Part shown: piece after piece, positions 15,107-21,862 of the stretch
Layout of the letters: every line of letters begins with the position of its first letter
How positions within the stretch are numbered: position 1 is the stretch's first letter
Assembly: GCF_959025735.1 (NCBI RefSeq)
Contig: NZ_CAUFJQ010000006.1
Span: forward strand, 1-29,393
Length of the DNA stretch: 29,393 nucleotides
Direction: 5' to 3'
Origin: an uncultured Streptococcus sp.
GTDB taxonomy: Bacteria > Bacillota > Bacilli > Lactobacillales > Streptococcaceae
Translations under genes and position numbers: made by a program
The notes under the pieces: generated by a model
The model's input: only the letters and a program-made list of their open reading frames with translations
What the model was told of the DNA's origin: nothing
The model's database searches: none

Positions 15107-16078
15107 ATGAAAAAGGTCCTACAAAAAATACTGGGACAGCCATTTATAAAGGGCTTCGTGCGGTTTTATCAGAGTGCAGAGTCTGATATCACCAGTATTG
15201 CGGTGGCTTATTATTTGCTGATCTCCATTTTTCCATTGATGCTGATTGCAGCCAATATTTTACCCTATTTTCATATTCGTCCTACCCAGATTCTTTTGAG
15301 CTTACAGAAGGTTTTGCCAGCCTCCTTATATCGAATAGTGGCACAGATGATTTCGAGTGTCTTGACAAAACCTTCGACAGGATTACTGAGTTTCTCGATT
15401 ATTTCTGCTTTGTGGATCTTCTCTCAGAGCATTGCCTACCTCCAAAAAGCCTATAACAAGAGTTATGGGGTGGAAAAGGAGCGTGGTATTATCTGGGGGC
15501 GACTCTTTAGCTTTCTGATCAGTTTTGCCTTGCAGGGTTTGTTTGGACTCTCGCTGATCCTTTCCATGTTTGGGAAAATGATCGTTCGTTATCTCTATCA
15601 GACCTTTTCATTTGATCGGACGATTTATGTGCGCTTACTGAATTTGACAGAGCCGACCATCTATCTCTTGCTTTTTGTCAGTCTGGTCTTGCTCTATTAC
15701 ACCCTTCCAAATGTCAAAATTCCAAAATTTAGATATGTATTGCCAGGGGCGACCTTCGTTGTTGCTGTCCTGTATGCGATCTTAAATATCTTTTGGAAAT
15801 ACGTGGATCGCTATGTGAGTCATTTCTTAGATGCTCGTTTCTTCGGTTCGGTCGTCCTAGCGGTCATTATGTTCTGGTTCATCTTGGTGGCAAAAATCAT
15901 GATTATTGGTTGTATTTTAAACGCCAGTATCCAATTTGCCAGAGAAGCCAAGTTCCAAACGCGCAGTGGAGAAATTGTCTCTAAGTTAAAATCAGAAGAA
16001 GTGGACTTTCGGCATAGAGAAGTTTCACAAACATTAAAGCGTCGATTACGCTTGATAAAAAAAGATAAAAAGGAATAA
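15107..16078 (+). CDS. YihY/BrkB-family inner membrane protein
   Basis: A 323-residue membrane protein with about six helices and the family traits SIAVAYYLLISIFPLML near residue 35, LWIFSQSIAYLQKAYNKSYG near 105, and FWFILVAKIMIIGCILNAS near 265. The C-terminal tail is basic. The family was once taken for ribonuclease BN, which was later shown to be wrong; its real role is unsettled and may concern transport. The ribosome site GGGGAGG precedes the ATG. The repeat copy A begins 2 nt after the stop. Confidence 0.88.
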   Translation: MKKVLQKILGQPFIKGFVRFYQSAESDITSIAVAYYLLISIFPLMLIAANILPYFHIRPTQILLSLQKVLPASLYRIVAQMISSVLTKPSTGLLSFSIISALWIFSQSIAYLQKAYNKSYGVEKERGIIWGRLFSFLISFALQGLFGLSLILSMFGKMIVRYLYQTFSFDRTIYVRLLNLTEPTIYLLLFVSLVLLYYTLPNVKIPKFRYVLPGATFVVAVLYAILNIFWKYVDRYVSHFLDARFFGSVVLAVIMFWFILVAKIMIIGCILNASIQFAREAKFQTRSGEIVSKLKSEEVDFRHREVSQTLKRRLRLIKKDKKE

Positions 16079-16080
16079 GG

Positions 16081-16262
16081 GAGAGTGGGACAGAAATCGG
16101 TCATTCGTTAGAATTCGATTTCGTAGTCCCACCTCCGCACAGTTGAGTAGGGCTGTAAAAGCTGATGGATCAGCGTAGTAGAGCTCACTCAACCACTGCG
16201 TCTTGCTCGACAATTCAAAAATAATTGAGAGGCTAGGACCTTTTGTCCCAGCCTCTTTTTTT
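16081..16262 (+). repeat. Intergenic hairpin repeat, copy A (with terminal terminator)
   Basis: A 182-bp element nearly identical to 18614-18795. Structure read from sequence: hairpin H1 GTGGGAC (16085-16091) with GTCCCAC (16126-16132) extended by GAAATCG/CGATTTC; an unpaired CTCCGCACAG; hairpin H2 TTGAGT..GGGCT with AGCTC..ACTCAA (16143-16192) topped by GCTGAT/ATCAGC; then CCACTGCGTC; finally GAGGCT..GGAC/GTCC..AGCCTC (16229-16255) with a long T-tract. It ends the YihY gene transcript and could also encode a stable RNA. Confidence 0.85.
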
Positions 16263-16270
16263 CTTATCTA

Positions 16271-16294
16271 TTTTTGTTGCATTTGCAACAAAAA
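16271..16294. promoter_or_regulatory. Operator palindrome overlapping the marR-type promoter
   Basis: Two 11-bp arms, TTTTTGTTGCA and TGCAACAAAAA, are exact inverted copies separated by 2 bp. The palindrome covers the -35 TTGCAT (16277-16282) and much of the spacer of a promoter with extended -10 TGTTATGCT. MarR proteins bind such sites as dimers, so autorepression of the regulator and the gene downstream is the likely function. Confidence 0.75.
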
Positions 16295-16305
16295 TGTGTT
16301 ATGCT
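16277..16305 (+). promoter_or_regulatory. Promoter of the MarR-B3/B4 operon
   Basis: TTGCAT, a 17-nt spacer and TATGCT with a preceding TG form the promoter. Its -35 box lies within the operator palindrome. Confidence 0.65.
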
Positions 16306-16331
16306 ATTGTCAATAGGAAAGGAGGAGTGAG

Positions 16332-16796
16332 ATGAGTATTTTGCGTGAGATTGGCATCATTGCGCGAGCACTGGATTCTATAGCAAATATTGAATTTCGA
16401 GATTTAGATCTGGCGCGTGGTCAATACCTCTATCTGGTGCGAATTGCCGAGCAACCTGGAATGATTCAGGAAGAACTCTCTGAGCTCTTAAAAGTCGATC
16501 GCTCAACTGTTGCCCGATCCGTAAAAAAACTAGAAGAACGAGGATTGATTCAGCAGCGCCCAAGGGGTGAAAACCTTAAAACCAAGGAATGGGAATTAAC
16601 TGAAAAAGGTAAGCAGATTTACCCCTTCATTTTAGGGGAACATCTTTACTCTGAAAAAACTGCCTTAAAAGGATTTTCCAAAGAAGAAGTCGCACAGTTA
16701 GAGGAGTATCTGATCCGAGTTCGAGAGAATATCACCTTGGATTGGGAGCTAGTCAAAAAAGGTCAAAAAAGAAATTATAGTGAGGTAAAGCAATGA
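16332..16796 (+). CDS. MarR-family transcription regulator
   Basis: A 154-residue winged-helix protein with helices for dimerisation at both ends, a recognition region EELSELLKVDRSTVARSVKKLEERG (about residues 45-70; quoted in parts: EELSELLKVDRST and VARSVKKLEE) and a wing rich in basic residues up to KEWELTEKGK. The strong ribosome site AAAGGAGGAG precedes the ATG. The palindrome at its promoter suggests autorepression, lifted by a small ligand. The stop codon overlaps the ATG of the B3/B4-domain gene (ATGA), so both are made together and the regulator probably serves that gene. The ligand is unknown. Confidence 0.92.
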   Translation: MSILREIGIIARALDSIANIEFRDLDLARGQYLYLVRIAEQPGMIQEELSELLKVDRSTVARSVKKLEERGLIQQRPRGENLKTKEWELTEKGKQIYPFILGEHLYSEKTALKGFSKEEVAQLEEYLIRVRENITLDWELVKKGQKRNYSEVKQ

Positions 16797-17500
16797 AAGT
16801 GACAGTCGATCAAGCATTTTGGGATTTATTTCCAACAGCTAGAATTACAGTGATGTCTTTGTATGGCATTGATAATACAGTAGATGAAGCAAAGGATCCT
16901 TATTTCAAAGAATTGTTGGACAAGGGTGCCAAGCGAGCATGGGAATTTATCGATGAAGAAAACTATACCCAGAGTGAGTTCGTTCAAGAGTGGCGCCAAG
17001 CTTTTAGCAAGTTTAAAACAAAAAAAGGAGCCCGATCTTCCATCGAGGCGCTCTTAAAACGGGTTCACCAGGGACGTGAATTCTATCCGATTAATCCTTT
17101 GGTGGATCTTTACAATAGTGTTTCTATGGCTTATGCCCTTCCTTGTGGGGGAGAAGATATGGATAAATTGGTGGGTGGCCTCTCTCTAGGTCAAGCGAAA
17201 GGAGGCGAACCTTTCTTTCCATTAGGAGCTGACGAAGATGCGCCAGCTTTGGAAGGGGAGATCATCTACTACGACCAAGAAGGCGCCGTTTGCCGTTGCT
17301 TGAATTGGCGTGAGGCACAAAGAACTATGTTAACTGAAGATACCAAGGACGCTATTTTGGTTATTGAAGCTATCAACGAAGAGCAGGCCAAACGTGCCCA
17401 AACAGCTATGCAGGAATTGAAAGATCTAGCCAAGGATTATTTTGGGGTTGAAGGTACCATCTATCAATTAAGTGCAGAGCATGCAAGTATAGAAGTTTAA
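16793..17500 (+). CDS. Free-standing PheT B3/B4-domain protein
   Basis: A 235-residue soluble protein resembling the B3/B4 domain of the phenylalanyl-tRNA synthetase beta subunit, which holds the editing site that hydrolyses Tyr-tRNAPhe. Supporting segments are INPLVDLYNSVSMAYALPCG (100-119), the GGEPFFPLG stretch (138-146) and CRCLNWREAQRT (167-178). No aminoacylation or anticodon domain is present. Stand-alone B3/B4 proteins are widespread but poorly studied; a trans-editing or amino-acid/peptide-sensing role is inferred. The 4-nt overlap with the MarR gene suggests that the stress or amino acid sensed by the regulator is handled by this protein. Confidence 0.85.
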   Translation: MKVTVDQAFWDLFPTARITVMSLYGIDNTVDEAKDPYFKELLDKGAKRAWEFIDEENYTQSEFVQEWRQAFSKFKTKKGARSSIEALLKRVHQGREFYPINPLVDLYNSVSMAYALPCGGEDMDKLVGGLSLGQAKGGEPFFPLGADEDAPALEGEIIYYDQEGAVCRCLNWREAQRTMLTEDTKDAILVIEAINEEQAKRAQTAMQELKDLAKDYFGVEGTIYQLSAEHASIEV

Positions 17501-17502
17501 AA

Positions 17503-17540
17503 GAATAAGGCTGAAACAATCGTTTCAAGCCTTATTTTTG
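17503..17540. terminator. Bidirectional terminator between the B3/B4 gene and gtrA-like gene
   Basis: AATAAGGCT and GAAAC pair with GTTTC and AGCCTTATT with one bulged base, loop AATC. TTTTTGTTTTT follows on the plus strand. The last codons of the converging minus-strand gene lie within the hairpin. Confidence 0.85.
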
Positions 17541-17968
17541 TTTTTAAAGACAAAGAGTTTACTAAAGACGTAATTGAGGACCACAATGGCCACTTGTGCA
17601 AAGAGGGTTTCGATTAGATTGATCTGGCTCTTATTATTGTGGACGAATTGCCCGATAATTCCTGGGAACTGCTTGACAAAAATCTCGGTCAAGGCCATAT
17701 CCAGTATAAAGGTCCCAGAGCGCGCAATTGCAAATCGGATCAAGCGCTGAAACCAGCCCTTTCTTTCTTGTTTAAAGACAATGGTATCGTTGGTCGCAAA
17801 GGCAAAGAGGATCCCAGCAATGTTTCCAATCGCTGTCGCTAATCGTTCGTCACGAGACACATGATAGATGAAGAGGCGGGTTCCGACGGAAACAATGGTT
17901 GTGGCAACTCCAAAAAAGAGATAGGATAAAATCTCATTATCAAAAAATTTTTTAATTAGTATTTTCAT
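17525..17968 (-). CDS. GtrA-family small membrane protein
   Basis: A 147-residue protein with four predicted membrane helices and family marks YLFFGVATTIVSVGTRLFIY, FAFATNDTIVFKQERKGW and VLNYVFSKLFVFKNK. GtrA proteins are thought to help move lipid-linked sugars across the membrane for wall or surface glycosylation. No glycosyltransferase lies next to it, so the partner is unknown. The ATG has no ribosome site. A TGGTAGACT (extended -10 like) lies 6 nt upstream on the minus strand, so it may be read from a leaderless mRNA. Confidence 0.88.
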   Translation of the reverse strand: MKILIKKFFDNEILSYLFFGVATTIVSVGTRLFIYHVSRDERLATAIGNIAGILFAFATNDTIVFKQERKGWFQRLIRFAIARSGTFILDMALTEIFVKQFPGIIGQFVHNNKSQINLIETLFAQVAIVVLNYVFSKLFVFKNKNKA

Positions 17969-17998
17969 AAATTCAGTCTACCATAAAACCTTAAAATA

Positions 17999-18007
17999 TG
18001 CTATACT
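17999..18007 (+). promoter_or_regulatory. Extended -10 promoter of queT
   Basis: TGCTATACT is an extended -10, with no good -35. Transcription would begin near 18014, about 25 nt before the riboswitch. Confidence 0.65.
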
Positions 18008-18035
18008 TGAAAAGTTGAAGAAATCAAACCTTCGA

Positions 18036-18095
18036 CCCTTGGTGCTTAAGATCCTTTCGCCAAGCATATTACACGCGGGAAAACCGCTAAAGGAG
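18036..18095 (+). promoter_or_regulatory. preQ1-II riboswitch controlling queT translation
   Basis: The stem CTTGG (18038-18042) with CCAAG (18060-18064), the segment GCATATTACAC, the hairpin GCGG/CCGC (18074-18085) and AAAGGAG match the preQ1-II (COG4708) motif of streptococci. CCTTT (18053-18057) can pair with AAAGG (18089-18093) of the ribosome site to form the pseudoknot that blocks translation when prequeuosine1 is bound. Confidence 0.92.
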
Positions 18096-18100
18096 AATAG

Positions 18101-18610
18101 ATGAAACAGTTAACTGCTCGTGATATGACACAAATTGCCATTGTTGCTGCGATTTATATCGTATTGACCATTACCCCACCTCTCAATGCTATGGCCTACT
18201 ATGGCTATCAATTCCGTGTTTCGGAGATGATGAATTTCTTAGCCTTCTACAATAAGAAGTACTTGATTGGAGTGACTCTTGGTTGTATGATTGCTAACTT
18301 GTTTAGTTTTGGGTGGATCGATGTCTTTGTTGGTGGAGGTTCAACCTTTGTCTTCTTAGGACTTGGACTCATTCTATTTGGTCGATTCAAAAACAAGTTC
18401 TTGTTTGACGGTCTTATTCGCTTGGACCATTTCTTGTTTGCGATTTTCTTTTCCATCTCCATGTTTACGATTGCCTTGGAACTATACTACCTTCAAGGCC
18501 AACCATTCTTCTATAACTGGTTGACTATGGGATTGGGTGAATTCGCATCCTTGATTTTTGGAGCGATTGTGATCAATCAACTTTCTAAACGGATCGATTT
18601 TACAAAATAA
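18101..18610 (+). CDS. queT: Queuosine precursor transporter QueT (ECF S component)
   Basis: A 169-residue membrane protein with about five helices of the QueT/COG4708 family. It is the substrate-binding S component of an energy-coupling-factor transporter that imports a queuine/preQ1-type precursor for the modified tRNA base queuosine. The shared ECF ATPases and T component are not in the window. The motif VFVGGGSTFVFLGLGLILFG and the conserved start RDMTQIAIVAAIYIVLT fit. The preQ1-II riboswitch over its ribosome site supports the substrate. Repeat copy B starts 3 nt after the stop. Confidence 0.93.
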   Translation: MKQLTARDMTQIAIVAAIYIVLTITPPLNAMAYYGYQFRVSEMMNFLAFYNKKYLIGVTLGCMIANLFSFGWIDVFVGGGSTFVFLGLGLILFGRFKNKFLFDGLIRLDHFLFAIFFSISMFTIALELYYLQGQPFFYNWLTMGLGEFASLIFGAIVINQLSKRIDFTK

Positions 18611-18613
18611 GAA

Positions 18614-18795
18614 GAGAGTGGGACAGAAATCGGTAATTCGTTAGAATTCGATTTCGTCGTCTCACCTCCGCACAGTTGAGTAGGGCTGTAAAAGCTGATG
18701 AAATCAGCGTAGTAGAGCCCACTCAACCACTGCGTCTTGCTCGACAATCCAAAAATAATTGAGAGGCTAGGACTTTTGTCCCAGCCTCTTTTTTT
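18614..18795 (+). repeat. Intergenic hairpin repeat, copy B (with terminal terminator)
   Basis: A 182-bp element differing from copy A at about seven places. H1 is GTGGGAC (18618-18624) with GTCTCAC (18659-18665); H2 is TTGAGT..GGGCT with AGCCC..ACTCAA (18676-18726). The terminal GAGGCT..GGAC/GTCC..AGCCTC hairpin with T-tract terminates queT. The differences fall in loops or change G-C to G-U pairs, so the fold is kept. Confidence 0.85.
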
Positions 18796-18838
18796 AATGC
18801 TAAGAATGCAGTAAATTCAAGGCTAAATTAAGATTTTA

Positions 18839-18847
18839 TGATAAAAT
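18839..18847 (+). promoter_or_regulatory. Extended -10 promoter of ligA
   Basis: TGATAAAAT lies 6 nt before the ligA ATG. No clear -35 box. The start of transcription would fall on or next to the ATG. Confidence 0.5.
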
Positions 18848-18853
18848 AAGAAC

Positions 18854-20812
18854 ATGAAAACCAGAATGAAAGAATTAGTGGAATTACTCAATCGATATGC
18901 TTACGAGTATTACACAAAAGACGCTCCATCTGTTTCAGATAGTGAATATGATCAATTATATCGGGAGTTGGTGGAACTAGAAACTGCTCATCCAGATGAG
19001 ATCTTACCAGAGAGTCCAACTCACCGTGTAGGTGGGGTGGTTTTAAAAGGCTTTACCAAATACCAGCACCAGTATCCCCTTTATAGTTTGCAAGATGCTT
19101 TTTCGCGTGAAGAATTAGAAGCCTTTGATCAGCGTGTCCGTAAGGAATTTCCTTCTATCAGCTATGTATGTGAGCTGAAAATTGATGGCTTGTCCATTTC
19201 CCTCACCTATGAAAATGGAGTCCTCGTAACGGGGGCGACACGTGGGGATGGTTCTGTCGGTGAGGATATTACAGAGAACCTCAAGCGGGTCAAGGACATT
19301 CCTTTAGTGTTACCAGAGCCAGTGAACATCACGGTTCGAGGCGAGTGCTATATGCCACGGGCTTCCTTTGATCGGGTCAATCAGATCCGTCAAGAAAACG
19401 GTGAGCCTGAGTTTGCTAATCCACGGAATGCTGCTGCAGGAACGCTTCGCCAATTGGATACGAAAATCGTGGCCAAGCGAAATCTCGCAACCTTCTTGTA
19501 TCAAGAAGTGAGTCCGACGGATCAAAGCAGTCAGGAAGGCGTGCTTCAGAAATTAGCCCGCTTAGGGTTTGTCGTGAACCAAGAGCGAGTGCTGGCTGAG
19601 GATATGGAGCAAATTTGGGACTTCATCCAAAAAGTAGCTCAGTTTCGAGAGGATCTTCCCTATGATATCGATGGGATCGTCATCAAGGTCAATGACCTAG
19701 CTGTTCAAGAAGAACTAGGCTTTACCGTCAAGGCTCCAAAATGGGCTGTCGCTTATAAGTTTCCAGCTGAAGAAAAAGAAGCGAAAATCCTATCGGTGGA
19801 TTGGACCGTTGGAAGGACCGGTGTTGTGACACCAACTGCCAATCTAACTCCAGTCCAACTAGCAGGAACCACCGTTAGTCGCGCAACCTTGCACAATGTG
19901 GACTATATTGCTGAAAAAGATATTCATCAGGAAGATACCGTCATTGTCTACAAGGCTGGTGATATCATTCCAGCGGTCTTACGTGTCGTCAAAGATAAAC
20001 GGGTATCTGATCAAGCATTAGCCATTCCAACTCATTGTCCGAGCTGCCAGAGTGAGTTGCTTCATTTCGAGGATGAGGTGGCCCTTCGCTGTATCAATCC
20101 GCTCTGTCCAGCTCAGATTAAGGAGGGATTGAACCACTTTGCAAGTCGGGATGCTATGAATATTACAGGCTTGGGTCCAGCTGTTGTAGAGAAACTCTTC
20201 GCCGCTCAGTTGGTAGAGGATGTAGCTGGGATCTATCGTCTGACAGTCGAGGATCTATTGACCTTAGAAGGCTTTAAAGAAAAATCTGCTGAAAAACTCT
20301 ATGAAGCTATTCAAGCTTCAAAAGAGAATTCAGCTGAGAAATTACTCTTTGGTTTGGGGATCCGCCATGTCGGTAGCAAGGTTAGTCAAATCTTGCTCCA
20401 AGAATTCCATGACCTCGATCAATTGGCTACAGCTGATCCAGAAAGAATTGCCAGCATTGATAGTCTCGGTATGGTCGTGGCTGAAAGCCTCAAGCGTTAT
20501 TTCGCTCAAGAAGGATCCAAGCGCCTATTGCAAGAGCTTAAAGAAGCTGGCGTCAATATGGCCTATCTTGGTGAAAAAGTCGCTGCTGATGCGGCCCTAT
20601 CAGGAATGACAGTCGTTTTGACTGGGAAGCTAGAGCGACTCACGCGTTCAGAAGCCAAGGCAAAATTAGAAAGTTTGGGCGCTAAGGTAACTGGATCGGT
20701 TTCCAAAAAAACAGATTTGGTCGTTGCTGGTAGTGACGCTGGTAGCAAGTTAACCAAAGCACAAGAATTAGGAATCCAGGTAGAAGATGAGGCCTGGCTT
20801 GAAAGTTTATAG
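18854..20812 (+). CDS. ligA: NAD-dependent DNA ligase
   Basis: A 652-residue replicative ligase that joins Okazaki fragments and repair nicks with NAD. Domains in order: Ia with YEYYTKDAPSVSDSEYDQL, adenylation domain with catalytic Lys109 in ELKIDGLS, OB fold around 320-400, a four-cysteine zinc finger (CPSC and CINPLC), helix-hairpin-helix repeats, and a C-terminal BRCT domain (SGMTVVLTGKL onwards). Length is normal. No ribosome site precedes the ATG; the protein start MKTRMKELVELLNRYA agrees with other streptococcal ligases. The lipid kinase follows after 9 nt and pulA after a further 78 nt. Confidence 0.98.
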   Translation: MKTRMKELVELLNRYAYEYYTKDAPSVSDSEYDQLYRELVELETAHPDEILPESPTHRVGGVVLKGFTKYQHQYPLYSLQDAFSREELEAFDQRVRKEFPSISYVCELKIDGLSISLTYENGVLVTGATRGDGSVGEDITENLKRVKDIPLVLPEPVNITVRGECYMPRASFDRVNQIRQENGEPEFANPRNAAAGTLRQLDTKIVAKRNLATFLYQEVSPTDQSSQEGVLQKLARLGFVVNQERVLAEDMEQIWDFIQKVAQFREDLPYDIDGIVIKVNDLAVQEELGFTVKAPKWAVAYKFPAEEKEAKILSVDWTVGRTGVVTPTANLTPVQLAGTTVSRATLHNVDYIAEKDIHQEDTVIVYKAGDIIPAVLRVVKDKRVSDQALAIPTHCPSCQSELLHFEDEVALRCINPLCPAQIKEGLNHFASRDAMNITGLGPAVVEKLFAAQLVEDVAGIYRLTVEDLLTLEGFKEKSAEKLYEAIQASKENSAEKLLFGLGIRHVGSKVSQILLQEFHDLDQLATADPERIASIDSLGMVVAESLKRYFAQEGSKRLLQELKEAGVNMAYLGEKVAADAALSGMTVVLTGKLERLTRSEAKAKLESLGAKVTGSVSKKTDLVVAGSDAGSKLTKAQELGIQVEDEAWLESL

Positions 20813-20821
20813 AGGATCTTT

Positions 20822-21784
20822 ATGGTAGAACGAATCAAAAAAGCCCGTTTAATTTATAATCCGACCTCTGGGCAAGAAATTATCAAGAAAAATATTGCGG
20901 AAGTCTTGGACGTACTCGAAGACGTGGGCTATGAAACCAGCGCTTATCAAACGACTCCAGAACCATTTTCTGCCCAAAATGAAGCAGAAAGAGCCGCTAA
21001 AGCAGGCTTTGATTTAATCATTGCTGCTGGTGGAGATGGTACGATTAACGAAGTGGTCAATGGAGTTGCAGGTCTGGAGAATCGTCCGCAGATGGCCTTT
21101 ATTCCAACAGGCACAACCAATGACTATGCGCGTGCCTTGAAGATCCCGATGGGAGATCCAGTGGCAGCTGCCCGCATTATCGAAAAGAATCAAACCATTC
21201 AAATGGACATTGGTCGTGCTTATGGCAGTAAGTATTTTATCAATATTGCTGCAGCAGGGACCCTGACAGAATTGACCTTCAGTGTCCCAAGTAGTGTCAA
21301 ATCTCGCCTGGGTTACTTTGCCTATGTGGCAGAAGCAGCTAAAATGTTGCCGAGAAACAAGGCTCGTAAGGTGCGGATCGAACACGATAATGGCGTTTTT
21401 GAAGGTCCAGCTTCGATGATTTTTGTGGCTTTGACCAACTCTATTGCTGGCTTTGAAAGTGTCGCACCAGATGCCAAGCTAGATGATGGAAACTTCACCT
21501 TGATTATCGTAAAAACTGCTAAGCTCTTTAACATGTTGTCCTTGATGATTCAGGCCATTAATGGAGGCAAGCATGTGCACGATGAAAATGTAGAATATCT
21601 CAAGACCAAGAAGTTGTCGATCGAAATGTTAGGGAAAAATGCTCAACCATTCCGCATCAATCTAGATGGCGAATATGGGGGAGATACTCCAGTTGAATTG
21701 GAAGTCTTTCATAATCACTTGGAATTCTTTGCGAATATTGATGAAATCAACAACGATGCTTTAGTTCACACATCTGAAGAATAA
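20822..21784 (+). CDS. Diacylglycerol/lipid kinase, DgkB/YegS family
   Basis: A 320-residue cytoplasmic or membrane-associated kinase of the DAGK catalytic family. The ATP-binding AAGGDGTINEVVNGV (residues 68-82) and PTGTTNDYARAL (95-106) motifs and the late LDGEYGGDTP are intact. Gram-positive DgkB phosphorylates diacylglycerol left over from lipoteichoic acid synthesis, returning it to phospholipid synthesis, which fits the LtaS encoded 2.4 kb downstream. The ribosome site GAGG overlaps the ligA stop codon, so the two genes are linked. Confidence 0.9.
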   Translation: MVERIKKARLIYNPTSGQEIIKKNIAEVLDVLEDVGYETSAYQTTPEPFSAQNEAERAAKAGFDLIIAAGGDGTINEVVNGVAGLENRPQMAFIPTGTTNDYARALKIPMGDPVAAARIIEKNQTIQMDIGRAYGSKYFINIAAAGTLTELTFSVPSSVKSRLGYFAYVAEAAKMLPRNKARKVRIEHDNGVFEGPASMIFVALTNSIAGFESVAPDAKLDDGNFTLIIVKTAKLFNMLSLMIQAINGGKHVHDENVEYLKTKKLSIEMLGKNAQPFRINLDGEYGGDTPVELEVFHNHLEFFANIDEINNDALVHTSEE

Positions 21785-21796
21785 AAACAAATAGTT

Positions 21797-21831
21797 GGAA
21801 CCATGTACGTGTTTCACGAGCGAATGGTTCC
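21797..21831 (+). promoter_or_regulatory. Stable hairpin between the lipid kinase and pulA
   Basis: GGAACCAT (21797-21804) pairs with ATGGTTCC (21824-21831), with a smaller CGTG/CACG stem inside the loop. No T-tract follows, so it may be a processing or stability element rather than a terminator. Confidence 0.4.
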
Positions 21832-21862
21832 TTCGGTATCAAATTGGAAATAGGAAAATATT

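Noticed and set aside
16081..18795. Repeats A and B as ends of a composite mobile element carrying the MarR-B3/B4-GtrA-queT block
   Set aside because: The copies are in direct orientation, each sits exactly at a gene's 3' end with its own terminator, and there is no transposase or target duplication, so independent 3'-end elements fit better.
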